Shown here one piece after another: positions 26,542-35,977 of a stretch of 64,000 bases of DNA. A model generated the notes under the pieces. It saw only the letters and a list, made by a program, of their open reading frames with translations, had not been told where the DNA came from and did not search any database. Both the position numbers and the translations under genes were made by a program. Each line of letters starts with the position of its first letter. Within the stretch, counting starts at the first letter, position 1. Source of the DNA: Verminephrobacter eiseniae EF01-2 (GTDB lineage Bacteria; Pseudomonadota; Gammaproteobacteria; Burkholderiales; Burkholderiaceae_C); the NCBI RefSeq assembly GCF_000015565.1, contig NC_008786.1, positions 2,356,001 through 2,420,000 on the forward strand, read 5' to 3'.

Positions 26542-27660
26542 ATGGCGCTCATGGACTCTGTGGCTTCACCCCTTTTGCCGCCGACGGATACGGCCCCTCT
26601 GCTGCCGCCAGCCGATAAGGCCCACCTGCCGCCGCCAGCGGCGCGGGCCCCGACCCCCGGTCATCGCGCCCTCGACCGGCTCGACCCGCTGGCGTCGGTG
26701 CGCCGCCGTTTCCAGCGCTGGTGGCAGGAGCGGCTGCCGTTTTGCGACAGCTTGCTGCTGACGCAGCGCAATGTCTACATCCTGCCCACCGGCGCGGGTT
26801 GGATGTTGGCGCTGACGCTGCTCGTGCTGCTGATCGCGTCGATCAACTTCCAGCTCAACCTGGGCTATCTGCTGACCTTTTTGCTGGCCGGCAGCGCCGT
26901 GGTGGGCATGCATGTCTGCCACGCCAACCTGCGCGGCATCACCTTGCAGTTGCAGGCGCCCGAGCCGCATTTTCTGGGCAGCAGCATGGCTTTCAAGGTG
27001 CAGTTGTCGAGCGCGCGCAGGTCGCCGCGCCATGGCATTGCGCTGTCCGTGCATGGCGCGGGCGGGGCGGGGCCGCAGTGGGTCTGGACCGATGTGCCCG
27101 CCCAGGGCCAGGCCCGCGTGCAACTGGCGTTCAAGCCCGCGCGCCGCGGCCTGCAGCGCCTGCCGACGCTGACGGCAGAGACGCGCTTTCCGCTCGGCAG
27201 CTTTCGCGTCTGGACCTACTGGCGCCCCGCCGCGCAGGTGCTGGTGTACCCGGCGCCCGAAGTGCCGGCGCCGCCCTTGCCCCCGAGCGCGCCGCTGGCC
27301 GACGGCAGCGGCAGCGCAGTGGCGCAGGGCAGCGGCGAGTTTGACGGCGTGCGCGCTTACCGGCGCGGCGACCCGCTCAAACTGGTGGTCTGGAAGAAGG
27401 CGGCCAAGTCGCTGGCCAGCGGCAGTGGCGATCTGCTCAGCCGCGATGCCCCACAGATCCGGCGCCACGAGCTATGGCTGGACCTGGCCCAGGCCGCGTT
27501 GCCCGACCCCGAAGCCCGCATTGCGCGCCTGACGGCCTGGGTGTTGCAGGCCGACCGGATGGGTTTGAACTACGGCCTGCGCCTGCCCGGCGGGCAGATC
27601 GCGCCCGGCGCCGGCGCCGCGCACCGCAGGCGCTGCCTGGAGGCTTTGGCATTGTGCTGA
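26542..27660 (+). CDS. DUF58 domain-containing membrane protein
   Basis: A 372-residue protein. The Pro-rich N-terminus (about 45 residues) is followed by two adjacent membrane helices around residues 85-130 and a DUF58/VWA-like region with the hallmark GEFDGVRAYRRGDPLKLVVWKKAAKS. It starts 4 bases after the MoxR stop. In MoxR gene strings such proteins are thought to be the substrate-binding partner of the ATPase. Confidence 0.88.
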   Translation: MALMDSVASPLLPPTDTAPLLPPADKAHLPPPAARAPTPGHRALDRLDPLASVRRRFQRWWQERLPFCDSLLLTQRNVYILPTGAGWMLALTLLVLLIASINFQLNLGYLLTFLLAGSAVVGMHVCHANLRGITLQLQAPEPHFLGSSMAFKVQLSSARRSPRHGIALSVHGAGGAGPQWVWTDVPAQGQARVQLAFKPARRGLQRLPTLTAETRFPLGSFRVWTYWRPAAQVLVYPAPEVPAPPLPPSAPLADGSGSAVAQGSGEFDGVRAYRRGDPLKLVVWKKAAKSLASGSGDLLSRDAPQIRRHELWLDLAQAALPDPEARIARLTAWVLQADRMGLNYGLRLPGGQIAPGAGAAHRRRCLEALALC

Positions 27661-27763
27661 ATTTTTGTCGTGAAAAGCCGTGCAGTGCATATTTTCATTG
27701 TGCATACAGCTATATTTTGAATAGCAATTCGCAGGCTGCGCGCATGACTGCAACCCCGACCCG

Positions 27764-29821
27764 ATGCGTTGCGCGATGACGCCGTACCAGCGCCTCGATG
27801 CCCTGCCCCGCGACGCCCGGGACACGCTCTTTTTGCTGTGCGTGATCGCCTGGGTCATCGCACCGCAGGTCGGCGTCTTGCCAGTGTGGGTCAGCCTGCT
27901 GGCCGGCGGCCTGCTGCTGTGGCGCGGCGTGCTGGCCTGGACGGGCCGCCCGTTGCCCGGGCGCTGGACACTGGCCGTCGCGCTGCTCGGGTCCATGGCC
28001 GGCACATGGCTGACCCATGGCACCTTGCTCGGTCGCGATGCCGGGGTGACGCTGATCGTGCTGCTGCTGGTGCTCAAGACGCTGGAACTGCGCGCGCGGC
28101 GCGATGCGATGGTGGTGTTCTTCCTGGGCTTTTTCGCGCTGCTGAGCAATTTTCTTTTCTCGCAGTCGCTGCTCACCGCCGCAGCCATGTTGCTGGCGCT
28201 GCTCGGGCTGTTGACGGCCCTGGTCAACGCCCATATGCCGGTGGGCCGCCCGCCGCTTGCGCAGGTGTTGCGCATCGCCGTCGGCATGGCTGCGCTGGGC
28301 GCGCCCATCATGGCCGCGCTGTTCATGCTGTTTCCGCGCGTGGCGCCGCTGTGGGGCCTGCCCGGCGACAACATGAGCGGGCGCAGCGGGCTGTCCGATT
28401 CGATGCAACTGGGCCAGATCACCAAGCTGGTGCTCGACGAAAGCGTGGCACTGCGGGTGCGCTTTGACGGCCCCGACGGGGTTGTCCCGCCGCAAAGCGA
28501 TTTGTACTTTCGCGGCCCGGTGTTCGGCTTCTTCGACGGGAGCCAGTGGCAGCCGCTGTTGCGGCATTTCGGCGACGAGCGCCTGGCGCAGACCGACAGC
28601 GCCGTCCACCTGCGGGTGCAGGGCACGCCGCTGCGCTACGAAGTGACCCTGGCGCCGCACCAGCGCCCATGGCTGCTGCTGCTCGATGCGGCGCTGGAGC
28701 CGCCGGTCGTGGCGGGCATGCAAACCTTCATGACGCCCGACCTGCAATGGCGCACCAGCCGGCCCATCACCAATGTGCTGCGCTACCAGGCCCGCAGCTA
28801 CACCCGGTTCAGCTATGGCCTGGATGCCGTGGCCGCCGACCTGCGCGTCTACACCGCGCTGCCACCGGGCCTGAATCCGCGCACCCTGGCGCTGGCCCGG
28901 CAGATGCGCAGCCAGCCGCAGATGGGCCCGGACCACCCCGGCAGCGCCGAGGCGCTGGTCCGGGCCACGCTGGCGCGCCTGCGCAGCGGCGGCTATACCT
29001 ACACGCTGGAGCCCGGCCCGTATGGGCCAGACAGCGCCGACGAGTTCTGGTTCGACCACAAGCAAGGCTTTTGCGAACATATCGCCTCGGCTTTCGTGCT
29101 GCTGATGCGCGCGCTGGACATTCCGGCGCGCATCGTCACCGGCTACCAGGGCGGCGAGCGCAACCCGATCGATGGCCTTTGGACGGTGCGCCAGAGCGAC
29201 GCCCATGCCTGGGCCGAGGTCTGGATCGCCCGGCGCGGCTGGGTGCGCGTGGACCCCACCGGCGCCGTTGCGCCCAGTCGCACCGGCGCCTTCCAGCGGC
29301 TGCGGGTGCCCCCGGGCGCGTTGGCTGCGGCGATGGAGCAGGTCATCAGCCCGGACCTGACGCAAAGCCTGCGCGCCCTCTGGGAGGCGGCGAACAACCG
29401 CTGGAACCAGTGGGTGCTGAACTACACGCAAAGCCGCCAGCTCGACCTGCTCAAATCGCTGGGTTTTGCGACACCGGACTGGCCGGACCTGATCGTGCTG
29501 CTGGGCCTGCTGGTGCTGCTGGCCGCGCTGGCCGGCATCGCCTGGAGCCTGTGGGAGCGCAACCGGCATGACCCCTGGCTGCGGCTGCTGGCGCGCGCGC
29601 GCCAGCGCCTGGCGCGCGCCGGCCTGGCGCTGCCCGAGACGCTGCCGCCGCGTGCGCTGGCCGAGCGGGCCTTGGCCCGATTCGGGGCGCCCGCTGCGGC
29701 GCTGGCCGAATGGCTGCTGCGCCTGGAGCAACTGCGCTACGCGGCCCGGCCCGACACCGGACTGGCCCGGCTGCGGCGCGAGTTCGGCGCGCTGCCCTGG
29801 TCTGCGCTGGCCAGGCACTGA
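27764..29821 (+). CDS. TgpA-like membrane transglutaminase
   Basis: A 685-residue protein. Five or six N-terminal membrane helices span about residues 20-180, a periplasmic transglutaminase-like domain follows, and a last membrane helix lies near residue 590. The catalytic triad is C437 (GFCEHIA), H481 (DAHAWAE) and D497 (VDPTGAV). Residues 1-4 may be dispensable because an ATG at 27776 (MTPYQRLD) is also in frame. The 103-base gap after the DUF58 gene is AT-rich and may contain its own promoter. Confidence 0.9.
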   Translation: MRCAMTPYQRLDALPRDARDTLFLLCVIAWVIAPQVGVLPVWVSLLAGGLLLWRGVLAWTGRPLPGRWTLAVALLGSMAGTWLTHGTLLGRDAGVTLIVLLLVLKTLELRARRDAMVVFFLGFFALLSNFLFSQSLLTAAAMLLALLGLLTALVNAHMPVGRPPLAQVLRIAVGMAALGAPIMAALFMLFPRVAPLWGLPGDNMSGRSGLSDSMQLGQITKLVLDESVALRVRFDGPDGVVPPQSDLYFRGPVFGFFDGSQWQPLLRHFGDERLAQTDSAVHLRVQGTPLRYEVTLAPHQRPWLLLLDAALEPPVVAGMQTFMTPDLQWRTSRPITNVLRYQARSYTRFSYGLDAVAADLRVYTALPPGLNPRTLALARQMRSQPQMGPDHPGSAEALVRATLARLRSGGYTYTLEPGPYGPDSADEFWFDHKQGFCEHIASAFVLLMRALDIPARIVTGYQGGERNPIDGLWTVRQSDAHAWAEVWIARRGWVRVDPTGAVAPSRTGAFQRLRVPPGALAAAMEQVISPDLTQSLRALWEAANNRWNQWVLNYTQSRQLDLLKSLGFATPDWPDLIVLLGLLVLLAALAGIAWSLWERNRHDPWLRLLARARQRLARAGLALPETLPPRALAERALARFGAPAAALAEWLLRLEQLRYAARPDTGLARLRREFGALPWSALARH

Positions 29822-30973
29822 ATGCCGCAGGCGAACATGGCCAAGCCCCTGCGCCCGCTGGCGATGGTGATGGTGATGGTGATGGCGATGCTCTCGATGG
29901 CAGCCTGCGCCATCCCTGCCGGCGCCGCAACGGCGCTGAAATCCGCAGCTTCATGCCAAGCCAGCCAGGCCAGCGGCACCGATGCCGACCCGGCGCCGCT
30001 GCTCTACGCAGCGCGGCCCGAAGCCCTGCAATGGGCCGACGATCTGGCTGCGCGCCGGGACCTGGAGCGCCAATGGCTGCGCCAGATCATCGGCCAAGCG
30101 CGCTTTCTGCCCTCCGTGCAACGGCTGATGCAGCCGCCACCGGCAGCAGACCGGGCCAGCAAGAACTGGCACCTGTATCGCAGCCGCTTCATCACCCCGG
30201 CGCGCATCCGCGCCGGCCTGCGCTTTTGGCAAGCGCAGCGCAGCGCGCTGGCGCGGGCCGAGCGGGAATACGGCGTGCCGGCCGAGATCATCGTCGGCAT
30301 CATCGGCGTGGAAACCCTGTACGGCCAGCAACAGGGCCGCTGGCGCGTGCTCGACGCGCTGGCCACGCTGGCTTTCGACTTCCCCGCAGCCCATCCCCGC
30401 GCCCAGGAGCGCACCGAGTTCTTCCGCCGTGAGCTGGAACAGTTCCTGAGCCTTGCGCAGCGCAGCGGCATGGCCCCGACGGAGCCTTGCGGCAGTTATG
30501 CCGGCGCGATGGGCCTGGGCCAGTTCATGCCGTCGAGCTGGGTGCGCTACGCGGTGGACTTTGACGGCAACGGCCGGATCGACCTGTTCAACGACCCCGC
30601 CGACGCCATCGGCTCCGTGGCCCACTACCTGCGCGGCCACGGCTGGACACCCGGCATGGCCACGCATTTCGGTGTGCATTTCGATACGGCGCGCCTGCAA
30701 CTGGCGCCGCTGCTCGCCCCCGACATCCTGCCCACCTTCAGCGCGGCCGAGATGCAGGCCCAAGGCGCCATGCCCGACGCCGCAGGCGCGCAACACGCCG
30801 GTCCGCTGGCCCTGGTGGAACTACAAAACGGCGGCGCCGCGCCGAGCTATATCGCGGGCACCGAAAACTTCTACGCCATCACGCGCTACAACCGATCGAG
30901 CTACTACGCGCTGGCGGTGATCGAACTGGGCCGCGCGGTGGCCATGGCCCGGGCAGCGCAGGCAACCCGGTGA
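29822..30973 (+). CDS. mltB: Lytic murein transglycosylase B, lipoprotein
   Basis: A 383-residue peptidoglycan lyase of the MltB (family 103) class. The signal peptide ends in a lipobox-like LSMAAC near residue 28, predicting an outer-membrane lipoprotein. The catalytic Glu lies in GVPAEIIVGIIGVETLYG, and the later GAMGLGQFMPSSW and FDGNGRIDLFNDPADAIGSVA are family motifs. Its ATG directly follows the TGA of the transglutaminase gene. The signal peptide is written by GATGGT repeats (29863-29886). Confidence 0.93.
   Translation: MPQANMAKPLRPLAMVMVMVMAMLSMAACAIPAGAATALKSAASCQASQASGTDADPAPLLYAARPEALQWADDLAARRDLERQWLRQIIGQARFLPSVQRLMQPPPAADRASKNWHLYRSRFITPARIRAGLRFWQAQRSALARAEREYGVPAEIIVGIIGVETLYGQQQGRWRVLDALATLAFDFPAAHPRAQERTEFFRRELEQFLSLAQRSGMAPTEPCGSYAGAMGLGQFMPSSWVRYAVDFDGNGRIDLFNDPADAIGSVAHYLRGHGWTPGMATHFGVHFDTARLQLAPLLAPDILPTFSAAEMQAQGAMPDAAGAQHAGPLALVELQNGGAAPSYIAGTENFYAITRYNRSSYYALAVIELGRAVAMARAAQATR
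29863..29886 (+). repeat. GATGGT hexanucleotide repeat in the mltB signal-peptide region
   Basis: Three perfect GATGGT units followed by GATGGC encode the MVMVMVMAM stretch in the hydrophobic core of the MltB signal peptide. Changes by whole units would stay in frame and only lengthen or shorten that core by two residues per unit. Confidence 0.85.
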
Positions 30974-31066
30974 CAGGGCGGGCTGCCCCGGTGCGACCAG
31001 ACGAGCCGGATAGCGCAGGCCGCGCAGGCCCGGCGACAGGGCCTGATGGCGCAGACCGGGCCGGCC

Positions 31067-32338
31067 TCACTGGCGGCGCCAAATGGCCGCGAAGAACCCG
31101 TCTGTCTGGTGCAGATGGGGCCACAGGCGCAAATAGGCGCTGCCTGAGGCGCCGCCGCTGCACAGCCCCTTGGCCCCGGCGACCTTGAGTCGTTCGAGCA
31201 GCGCGCCGGCATCGAGCGGCTCGAAGTCCGGGTGCGCCGCGCCAAAGGCCGCAGCAACCGCCTCGTTTTCTTGCGCCAGCAGGCTGCAAGTGGCATACAC
31301 CAAGCGCCCTCCCGGCTTGGGCAGGCGCGCCGCGCTGTGCAAAATGGCGCTTTGCCTGGCCGCCAATTCCTGCACCGTCCGGTCCGACTGGCGCCACTTG
31401 AGGTCGGGATTGCGCCGCAAGGTGCCCAGGCCCGAACAGGGCGCATCCACCAGCACCCGGTCGATCTTGCCCGCCAGGCGCCCGATGCGCTCATCGCGCT
31501 CATGCGCAATGGCGGCCGGGTGCACATTCGACAGGCCACTGCGGGCCAGGCGGGGCTTGAGCGCATCCAGGCGGTGCGCGGAAACATCGAATGCGTACAG
31601 GCGCCCGGTGCTGCGCATGCAAGCGCCGATGGCCAAGGTCTTGCCACCGGCACCGGCGCACAAGTCCAGCACCATCTCGCCGCGCTTGGCATCGAGCAGC
31701 AGCGCCAGCAGTTGTGAACCCTCGTCCTGCACCTCGATCGCGCCCCGGGTGAAAACCTCCAGCCGGGCCAGCGCCGGCTTGCCATCGATGCGCAGCCCCC
31801 AGGGTGAATACGGCGTGGCGCGGGCCTGGATGCCGGCCTGGGCCAGTTCTTTTTGCACCACGGCGCGCTTGTCCTTGAGCGTATTCACGCGCAGGTCCAG
31901 CGGCGCAGCCTGCGCCAGACTGGCCACCAGCGGCCAAAAACCGGCGCCCAGTTGCGCCTTCAGCGGCGGCACCAGCCATTCGGGCAGATGGTGGCGGTGG
32001 CGCTCGGGCAAATCCTCGGGCCTGACGGCGTCGCACTGCGCCAGCCAGTCTTTTTCCTGCCCGGTCAGCGCGCCGTGGAGAAAATCGCGCGTGCCGGCAA
32101 AGCCCAGAATCGCCAGACACCGCTCCCTGGAGCCCGAGCCGGACGGGGCCATATGCTCGAACAGCAGCTTTTTGCGCAGCACGGTGTAGACCGTCTCGGC
32201 CAAGGTGGCGCGCTCGCGCGGCCCCAGCCCCCGGTGGTCGCGAAAGAAGCGCGACACCACCGCGTCGGCCGGATGTTCCAGCCGGAGCGTGAGCCGCACC
32301 AGTTCAGCGCAGGCGTCGAGAAGGGCTTCGGGGTGCAT
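31067..32338 (-). CDS. RsmB/NOL1-NOP2-type RNA m5C methyltransferase
   Basis: A 423-residue SAM-dependent RNA cytosine methyltransferase. An N-terminal helical region (residues 1-140) resembles the NusB-like part of RsmB. The SAM site is [16 protein letters not shown], and the two Cys motifs are [15 protein letters not shown] and [12 protein letters not shown] start it at the ATG at 32338; the longer open frame runs through unconserved spacer. It converges with mltB. The 290 bases upstream to purN contain no recognisable gene. Confidence 0.88.
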   Translation of the reverse strand: MHPEALLDACAELVRLTLRLEHPADAVVSRFFRDHRGLGPRERATLAETVYTVLRKKLLFEHMAPSGSGSRERCLAILGFAGTRDFLHGALTGQEKDWLAQCDAVRPEDLPERHRHHLPEWLVPPLKAQLGAGFWPLVASLAQAAPLDLRVNTLKDKRAVVQKELAQAGIQARATPYSPWGLRIDGKPALARLEVFTRGAIEVQDEGSQLLALLLDAKRGEMVLDLCAGAGGKTLAIGACMRSTGRLYAFDVSAHRLDALKPRLARSGLSNVHPAAIAHERDERIGRLAGKIDRVLVDAPCSGLGTLRRNPDLKWRQSDRTVQELAARQSAILHSAARLPKPGGRLVYATCSLLAQENEAVAAAFGAAHPDFEPLDAGALLERLKVAGAKGLCSGGASGSAYLRLWPHLHQTDGFFAAIWRRQ

Positions 32339-32628
32339 CGCCGGATTGTCCCACCCGCTGCGCTCCGGCCCGGAGCAGTCTGGTGCCGGCAGCCTGTCGT
32401 TGCCCCATGCGGCGTGTGGCATGCCGTCTCGTTCTGCCCCGGCGCCATCTGCTCCCGGCCTGCCTGGAAAGCCCGGCACGGCCGCCGGGATCGCGTGCCG
32501 GGCCGGCCGTCGCTCGGCAGCGCTGGCGACCGGCTGATTCCCAAGCTCCCAAGCAGATCGCGGCAGGCCAGGAGCGGCAGAACCACCCCGGGTGGCCCAC
32601 GCCGGGCGACGACCCGCAGCGACCGTTG

Positions 32629-33252
32629 TCAGCCCGCCGTTGGCGGCTTCGGGGGGGCGTCCGACAAGGCGGCGAGACGCTGCAGGCAGGCCCGCACGGC
32701 ACGCGGGTACATCAGATGCTCTTGGGTCAGCACGCGGGCCGCCAGGCTGTCTGCGGTGTCGCCGGGCAGCACTGGCACCACGGCCTGGTCCAGGATGGGG
32801 CCGGCATCCAGGTCGGCCGTTACCTGGTGCACCGTGGCACCGGCAAACCGGCAGCCGGCATCGATGGCGCGCTGGTGCGTGTGCCGCCCGGTGAACGCGG
32901 GCAGCAGCGAGGGATGGATATTGATCAGGCGCCCGGCATAGCGCGCCACAAAGCCGGGTGTGAGGATGCGCATGAACCCGGCCAGCACCACCAGCGCGGG
33001 TTGCTGGCGGTCGATGGCGGCGGCCAGTTCGGCGTCAAAGGCTGCGCGGCTGGCATAGGCCCGGTGGTCCAGCGCCAGCGCGGCAATGCCCTGCGCACGC
33101 GCAAACGCCAGCCCCGCCGCATCGGGCCGGTGGCTGATCACGGCTGCCACCCGGGCGCCATCGCGCTGCGCCCAGTCTTCCTGCTGCGCGGCGCGCACGA
33201 TGGCCGCCATGTTGGAGCCGGCGCCAGAGATCAAAATAACGATGTTCTTCAT
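32629..33252 (-). CDS. purN: Phosphoribosylglycinamide formyltransferase
   Basis: A 207-residue GAR transformylase of purine synthesis, which moves a formyl group from 10-formyl-tetrahydrofolate to GAR. It starts [15 protein letters not shown] (phosphate loop) and shows the catalytic region [23 protein letters not shown] with the Asn/His pair, and the essential Asp in TADLDAGPI. The start faces yceH across only 21 bases, so the two promoters must overlap or lie within the opposing gene. Confidence 0.96.
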   Translation of the reverse strand: MKNIVILISGAGSNMAAIVRAAQQEDWAQRDGARVAAVISHRPDAAGLAFARAQGIAALALDHRAYASRAAFDAELAAAIDRQQPALVVLAGFMRILTPGFVARYAGRLINIHPSLLPAFTGRHTHQRAIDAGCRFAGATVHQVTADLDAGPILDQAVVPVLPGDTADSLAARVLTQEHLMYPRAVRACLQRLAALSDAPPKPPTAG

Positions 33253-33273
33253 TTGCACCGGATTATCCCTGCC

Positions 33274-33996
33274 ATGCCATTTGACCCCGCCGCCAGCCCC
33301 TTGAGTCCGAGCCAGGCCCGCGTGCTCGCCACGCTGATGGAAAAAGCCCGCACCGTGCCCGACAGCTACCCCATGTCGCTCAACGGCCTGCTGACGGGCT
33401 GCAACCAAAAGACCAGCCGTGACCCCGTGATGGCCCTGAGCGAGGCCCAGGTGCAGGAGGCGCTGGCCGCGCTCGAGCGGCTGGCACTGGTGTTCGAGAA
33501 CAGCGGCTATCGCAGCCCGCGCTGGGAGCACAATTTTCAGCGCGGCGCAGGCGTGCCAGAGCAATCGGCCGTGCTGCTGGGCCTGCTGATGCTGCGCGGC
33601 CCGCAGACCGCAGCCGAGTTGCGCACCAACGCCGAGCGCTGGTACCGGTTTGCCGACATCTCCTCGGTCGAGGCCTTTCTCGACGAGTTGCAGCAGCGCA
33701 GTGCCGACAAAGGCGGCCCGCTGGCCGTGCCGCTGCCCCGCTCGCCCGGCACGCGCGAGCAGCGCTGGGCGCATCTGCTGTGCGGGCCGGTAGATGCCGG
33801 CCGCAGCAATGCCGGCGTCGAGCCCGTGCCGGCGGGCGTCGAGACCTTGCAAGAGCGCATCGGGACGCTGGAATCCGAACTGGCCAGCCTGCGGGCCACG
33901 GTGCAGTGGCTGTGCCAGGAGCTGGGCATCACGCCCGCTCCGGCGTCCATGCCACAGCCCGGACTGCCGGCAGGCAATGGGTCGCCCGGTTCTTAG
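33274..33996 (+). CDS. yceH: YceH family protein (DUF480)
   Basis: A 240-residue protein made of two winged-helix-like domains. It begins [28 protein letters not shown], followed by [10 protein letters not shown] and the second-domain motif [19 protein letters not shown] short coiled segment ([19 protein letters not shown]) is near the C-terminus. Its function is not established. It is divergent from purN. The 141 bases between its stop and repeat copy 4 hold nothing I recognise. Confidence 0.92.
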   Translation: MPFDPAASPLSPSQARVLATLMEKARTVPDSYPMSLNGLLTGCNQKTSRDPVMALSEAQVQEALAALERLALVFENSGYRSPRWEHNFQRGAGVPEQSAVLLGLLMLRGPQTAAELRTNAERWYRFADISSVEAFLDELQQRSADKGGPLAVPLPRSPGTREQRWAHLLCGPVDAGRSNAGVEPVPAGVETLQERIGTLESELASLRATVQWLCQELGITPAPASMPQPGLPAGNGSPGS

Positions 33997-34137
33997 CCGG
34001 TCATCTGTCCGGCGCTTGGCGCAGCGATCGTCGTCTCGGTCGTCTCGGACATCGGCCCGTCGAACCCAGCGTCCATCAGGCGGACGGTGCGCCTGGGGCG
34101 CCAGCACCCGGTGTTGGTTCGGGTGCACGGCGGTGGC

Positions 34138-34301
34138 TAGTGTCGCGTCACCGATCATCTGTCGGTCTGCGCTGGCCATCGAAGCGCATCGCGGCGTTGC
34201 ATCGCTTGCCAATACGCTCGGTATTGGCTGCGCGATGCGCCTTGCGCTGCGCTCCGATGGCTGCGCGCAGCCTACGACATCTGATCCGTGACGCGACACC
34301 A
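34138..34301 (+). repeat. Inverted-repeat element, copy 4 (164 bp)
   Basis: This copy has the same orientation as copy 1 and starts TAGTGTCGCGTCACCGATCA. The right terminus has a change (CACCA for CACTA). It lies in a 737-bp gene-poor stretch between yceH and the acyl-CoA dehydrogenase, not against a gene end as copies 1 and 2 do. Confidence 0.9.
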
Positions 34302-34388
34302 GTGCGCGCTGGCCGCATGGCACCGACGCCGTGACCCCGGGCGGAAAGACGCCACGCCACGCCTTGCCGCAGGTGCACCGCGCTGGGC

Positions 34389-34697
34389 TCACCACGGCCC
34401 CGCCCAAGCCAGGCCAGGTGCTCCGGGGACTTTTTTTGGGGGGAGGGGGGAAGATGCCAGGGCCGCAGCCCCGGGCTTGGGAGGGCAGGGCGCTGACACC
34501 CGGTTTGCAGCAATCACCGGCTGCAGCGCCGCCTGGTATGCCGGCAAGAGGGTGGTCTGGCCCATCCGCAGCGGGGCGAGCGCGGCCATGGCGGACACCA
34601 GCGCGTCGAAGGGGCTGTTCAGCAGCGCATTGCCCGCCGAGGTCCTGAACTGCCCGATCCGGCTCTGGCACAGACGAGACGGAAACGAACGATCGTG
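34389..34697 (-). pseudogene. Possible C-terminal remnant of a larger protein
   Basis: An open minus-strand frame with no convincing start contains, at about 34500-34680, a protein-like stretch: SRIGQFRTSAGNALLNSPFD, then ALVSAMAALAPLRMGQTTLL, then PAYQAALQPVIAANR. The pattern resembles the last residues of large repetitive surface proteins I have seen in Comamonadaceae, which end soon after an AAN motif. Here the frame reads on into low-complexity Pro/Ala sequence, and a poly-T/poly-G tract (34429-34449) follows. I regard it as a degraded fragment; the identification is weak. Confidence 0.3.
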
Positions 34698-34733
34698 CTA
34701 CAAATACGGTGCCACACAAAGGAGACACACCGT

Positions 34734-35915
34734 ATGGATCTTGCATTCACTTCCGAAGAGCAGGCCTTTCGCGAACAGGTTCGCGCCTGGGTTCAGGCCC
34801 ATCTACCCAAGGAGCTTTCCCGCAAGGTGCACAACGCCCTGCGCTTGAGCCGCGCAGACCTGCAGGGCTGGGCCAAGATACTGGGCCAAAAAGGCTGGTT
34901 GGGCTACGGCTGGCCCAAGGAATTTGGCGGCCCCGGCTGGAACGCCGTGCAAAAGCACCTGTTCGAGGAGGAGTGCGCGCTGGCCGGTGCGCCCCGCATC
35001 ATCCCGTTCGGCCCGGTGATGGTGGCCCCGGTGATCATGGCCTTTGGCAGCGCCGAGCAACAAAGGCGCTTTCTGCCCGGCATCGCCAGCGGCGAGGTTT
35101 GGTGGAGCCAGGGCTACAGCGAGCCGGGCGCGGGCTCGGACCTGGCCTCGCTCAAGACGCGCGCCGAGCGCGTGGGCGACAAGTACATCGTGAATGGCCA
35201 AAAGACCTGGACCACGCTGGGCCAGCATGGCGACTGGATGTTCAACCTGGTGCGCACCAGCACCGAGGGCAAGCCCCAGACCGGCATCTCGTTTCTGCTG
35301 CTGGACATGAAGTCGCCCGGCGTCAGCGTGCGCCCCATCAAACTGCTCGATGGCGAGTGTGAAGTCAACGAAGTGTTCTTCGACAATGTGGCGGTGCCCG
35401 CCGAGAACCTGATCGGCGAAGAGAACAAGGGCTGGACCTACGCCAAGCACCTGCTCTCGCACGAGCGCACCAACATTGCCGATGTGAACCGCGCCAAGCG
35501 CGAGCTCGAGCGCGTCAAGCGCATTGCCAAGACCGAAGGCTTGTGGGAGCAGCCCCGTTTTCGCGACCAGATCGCGCTGCTCGAAGTGGACATCGTGGCC
35601 CTGGAAATGCTGGTGCTGCGCGTGCTCTCGGCCGAGAAATCCGGCAAAAACCCGCTGGACATCGCCGGCTTGCTGAAAATCCGTGGCAGCGAGATCCAGC
35701 AGCGCTACGCCGAACTGATGATGCTGGCCGCAGGCCCGTTTGCCATGCCCCTCATCCAGGAGGCGATGGATGCCGGCTGGCAAGGCGACTTTCCGGGGGG
35801 CGTCACGGCCAATGCCCCGCTGGCATCTTCTTACTTCAACCTGCGCAAGACCACCATCTACGGCGGCTCCAACGAGGTGCAGCGCAACATCGTCGCGCAA
35901 ACCGTCCTGGGCTGA
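34734..35915 (+). CDS. Acyl-CoA dehydrogenase, PimC-like subunit
   Basis: A 393-residue acyl-CoA dehydrogenase. Family motifs are WWSQGYSEPGAGSDLASLKT in the flavin region and YGGSNEVQRNIVAQTVLG at the C-terminus. It starts 9 bases after AAGGAGA. It resembles the large subunit of pimeloyl-CoA-type dehydrogenases, which work with a partner of the kind encoded next. No ETF genes are adjacent; the etfAB at 22457-24154 would serve. Confidence 0.9.
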   Translation: MDLAFTSEEQAFREQVRAWVQAHLPKELSRKVHNALRLSRADLQGWAKILGQKGWLGYGWPKEFGGPGWNAVQKHLFEEECALAGAPRIIPFGPVMVAPVIMAFGSAEQQRRFLPGIASGEVWWSQGYSEPGAGSDLASLKTRAERVGDKYIVNGQKTWTTLGQHGDWMFNLVRTSTEGKPQTGISFLLLDMKSPGVSVRPIKLLDGECEVNEVFFDNVAVPAENLIGEENKGWTYAKHLLSHERTNIADVNRAKRELERVKRIAKTEGLWEQPRFRDQIALLEVDIVALEMLVLRVLSAEKSGKNPLDIAGLLKIRGSEIQQRYAELMMLAAGPFAMPLIQEAMDAGWQGDFPGGVTANAPLASSYFNLRKTTIYGGSNEVQRNIVAQTVLG

Positions 35916-35977
35916 GCTGCGCCACAAAAGCGCGCCCCATCCAGGCCCATTCAAACATTTCGCCAGGAACAAACACC

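Noticed and set aside
27710..29818. A 702-codon minus-strand open frame.
   Set aside because: It is antisense to the transglutaminase gene, which has clear catalytic motifs; the Gln/Arg/His-rich product has no domain pattern.
34425..34449. Possible rho-independent terminator at the T-run (GGGGACTTTTTTTGGGG).
   Set aside because: No convincing GC stem-loop sits directly before the T-run on either strand, and no gene ends next to it.
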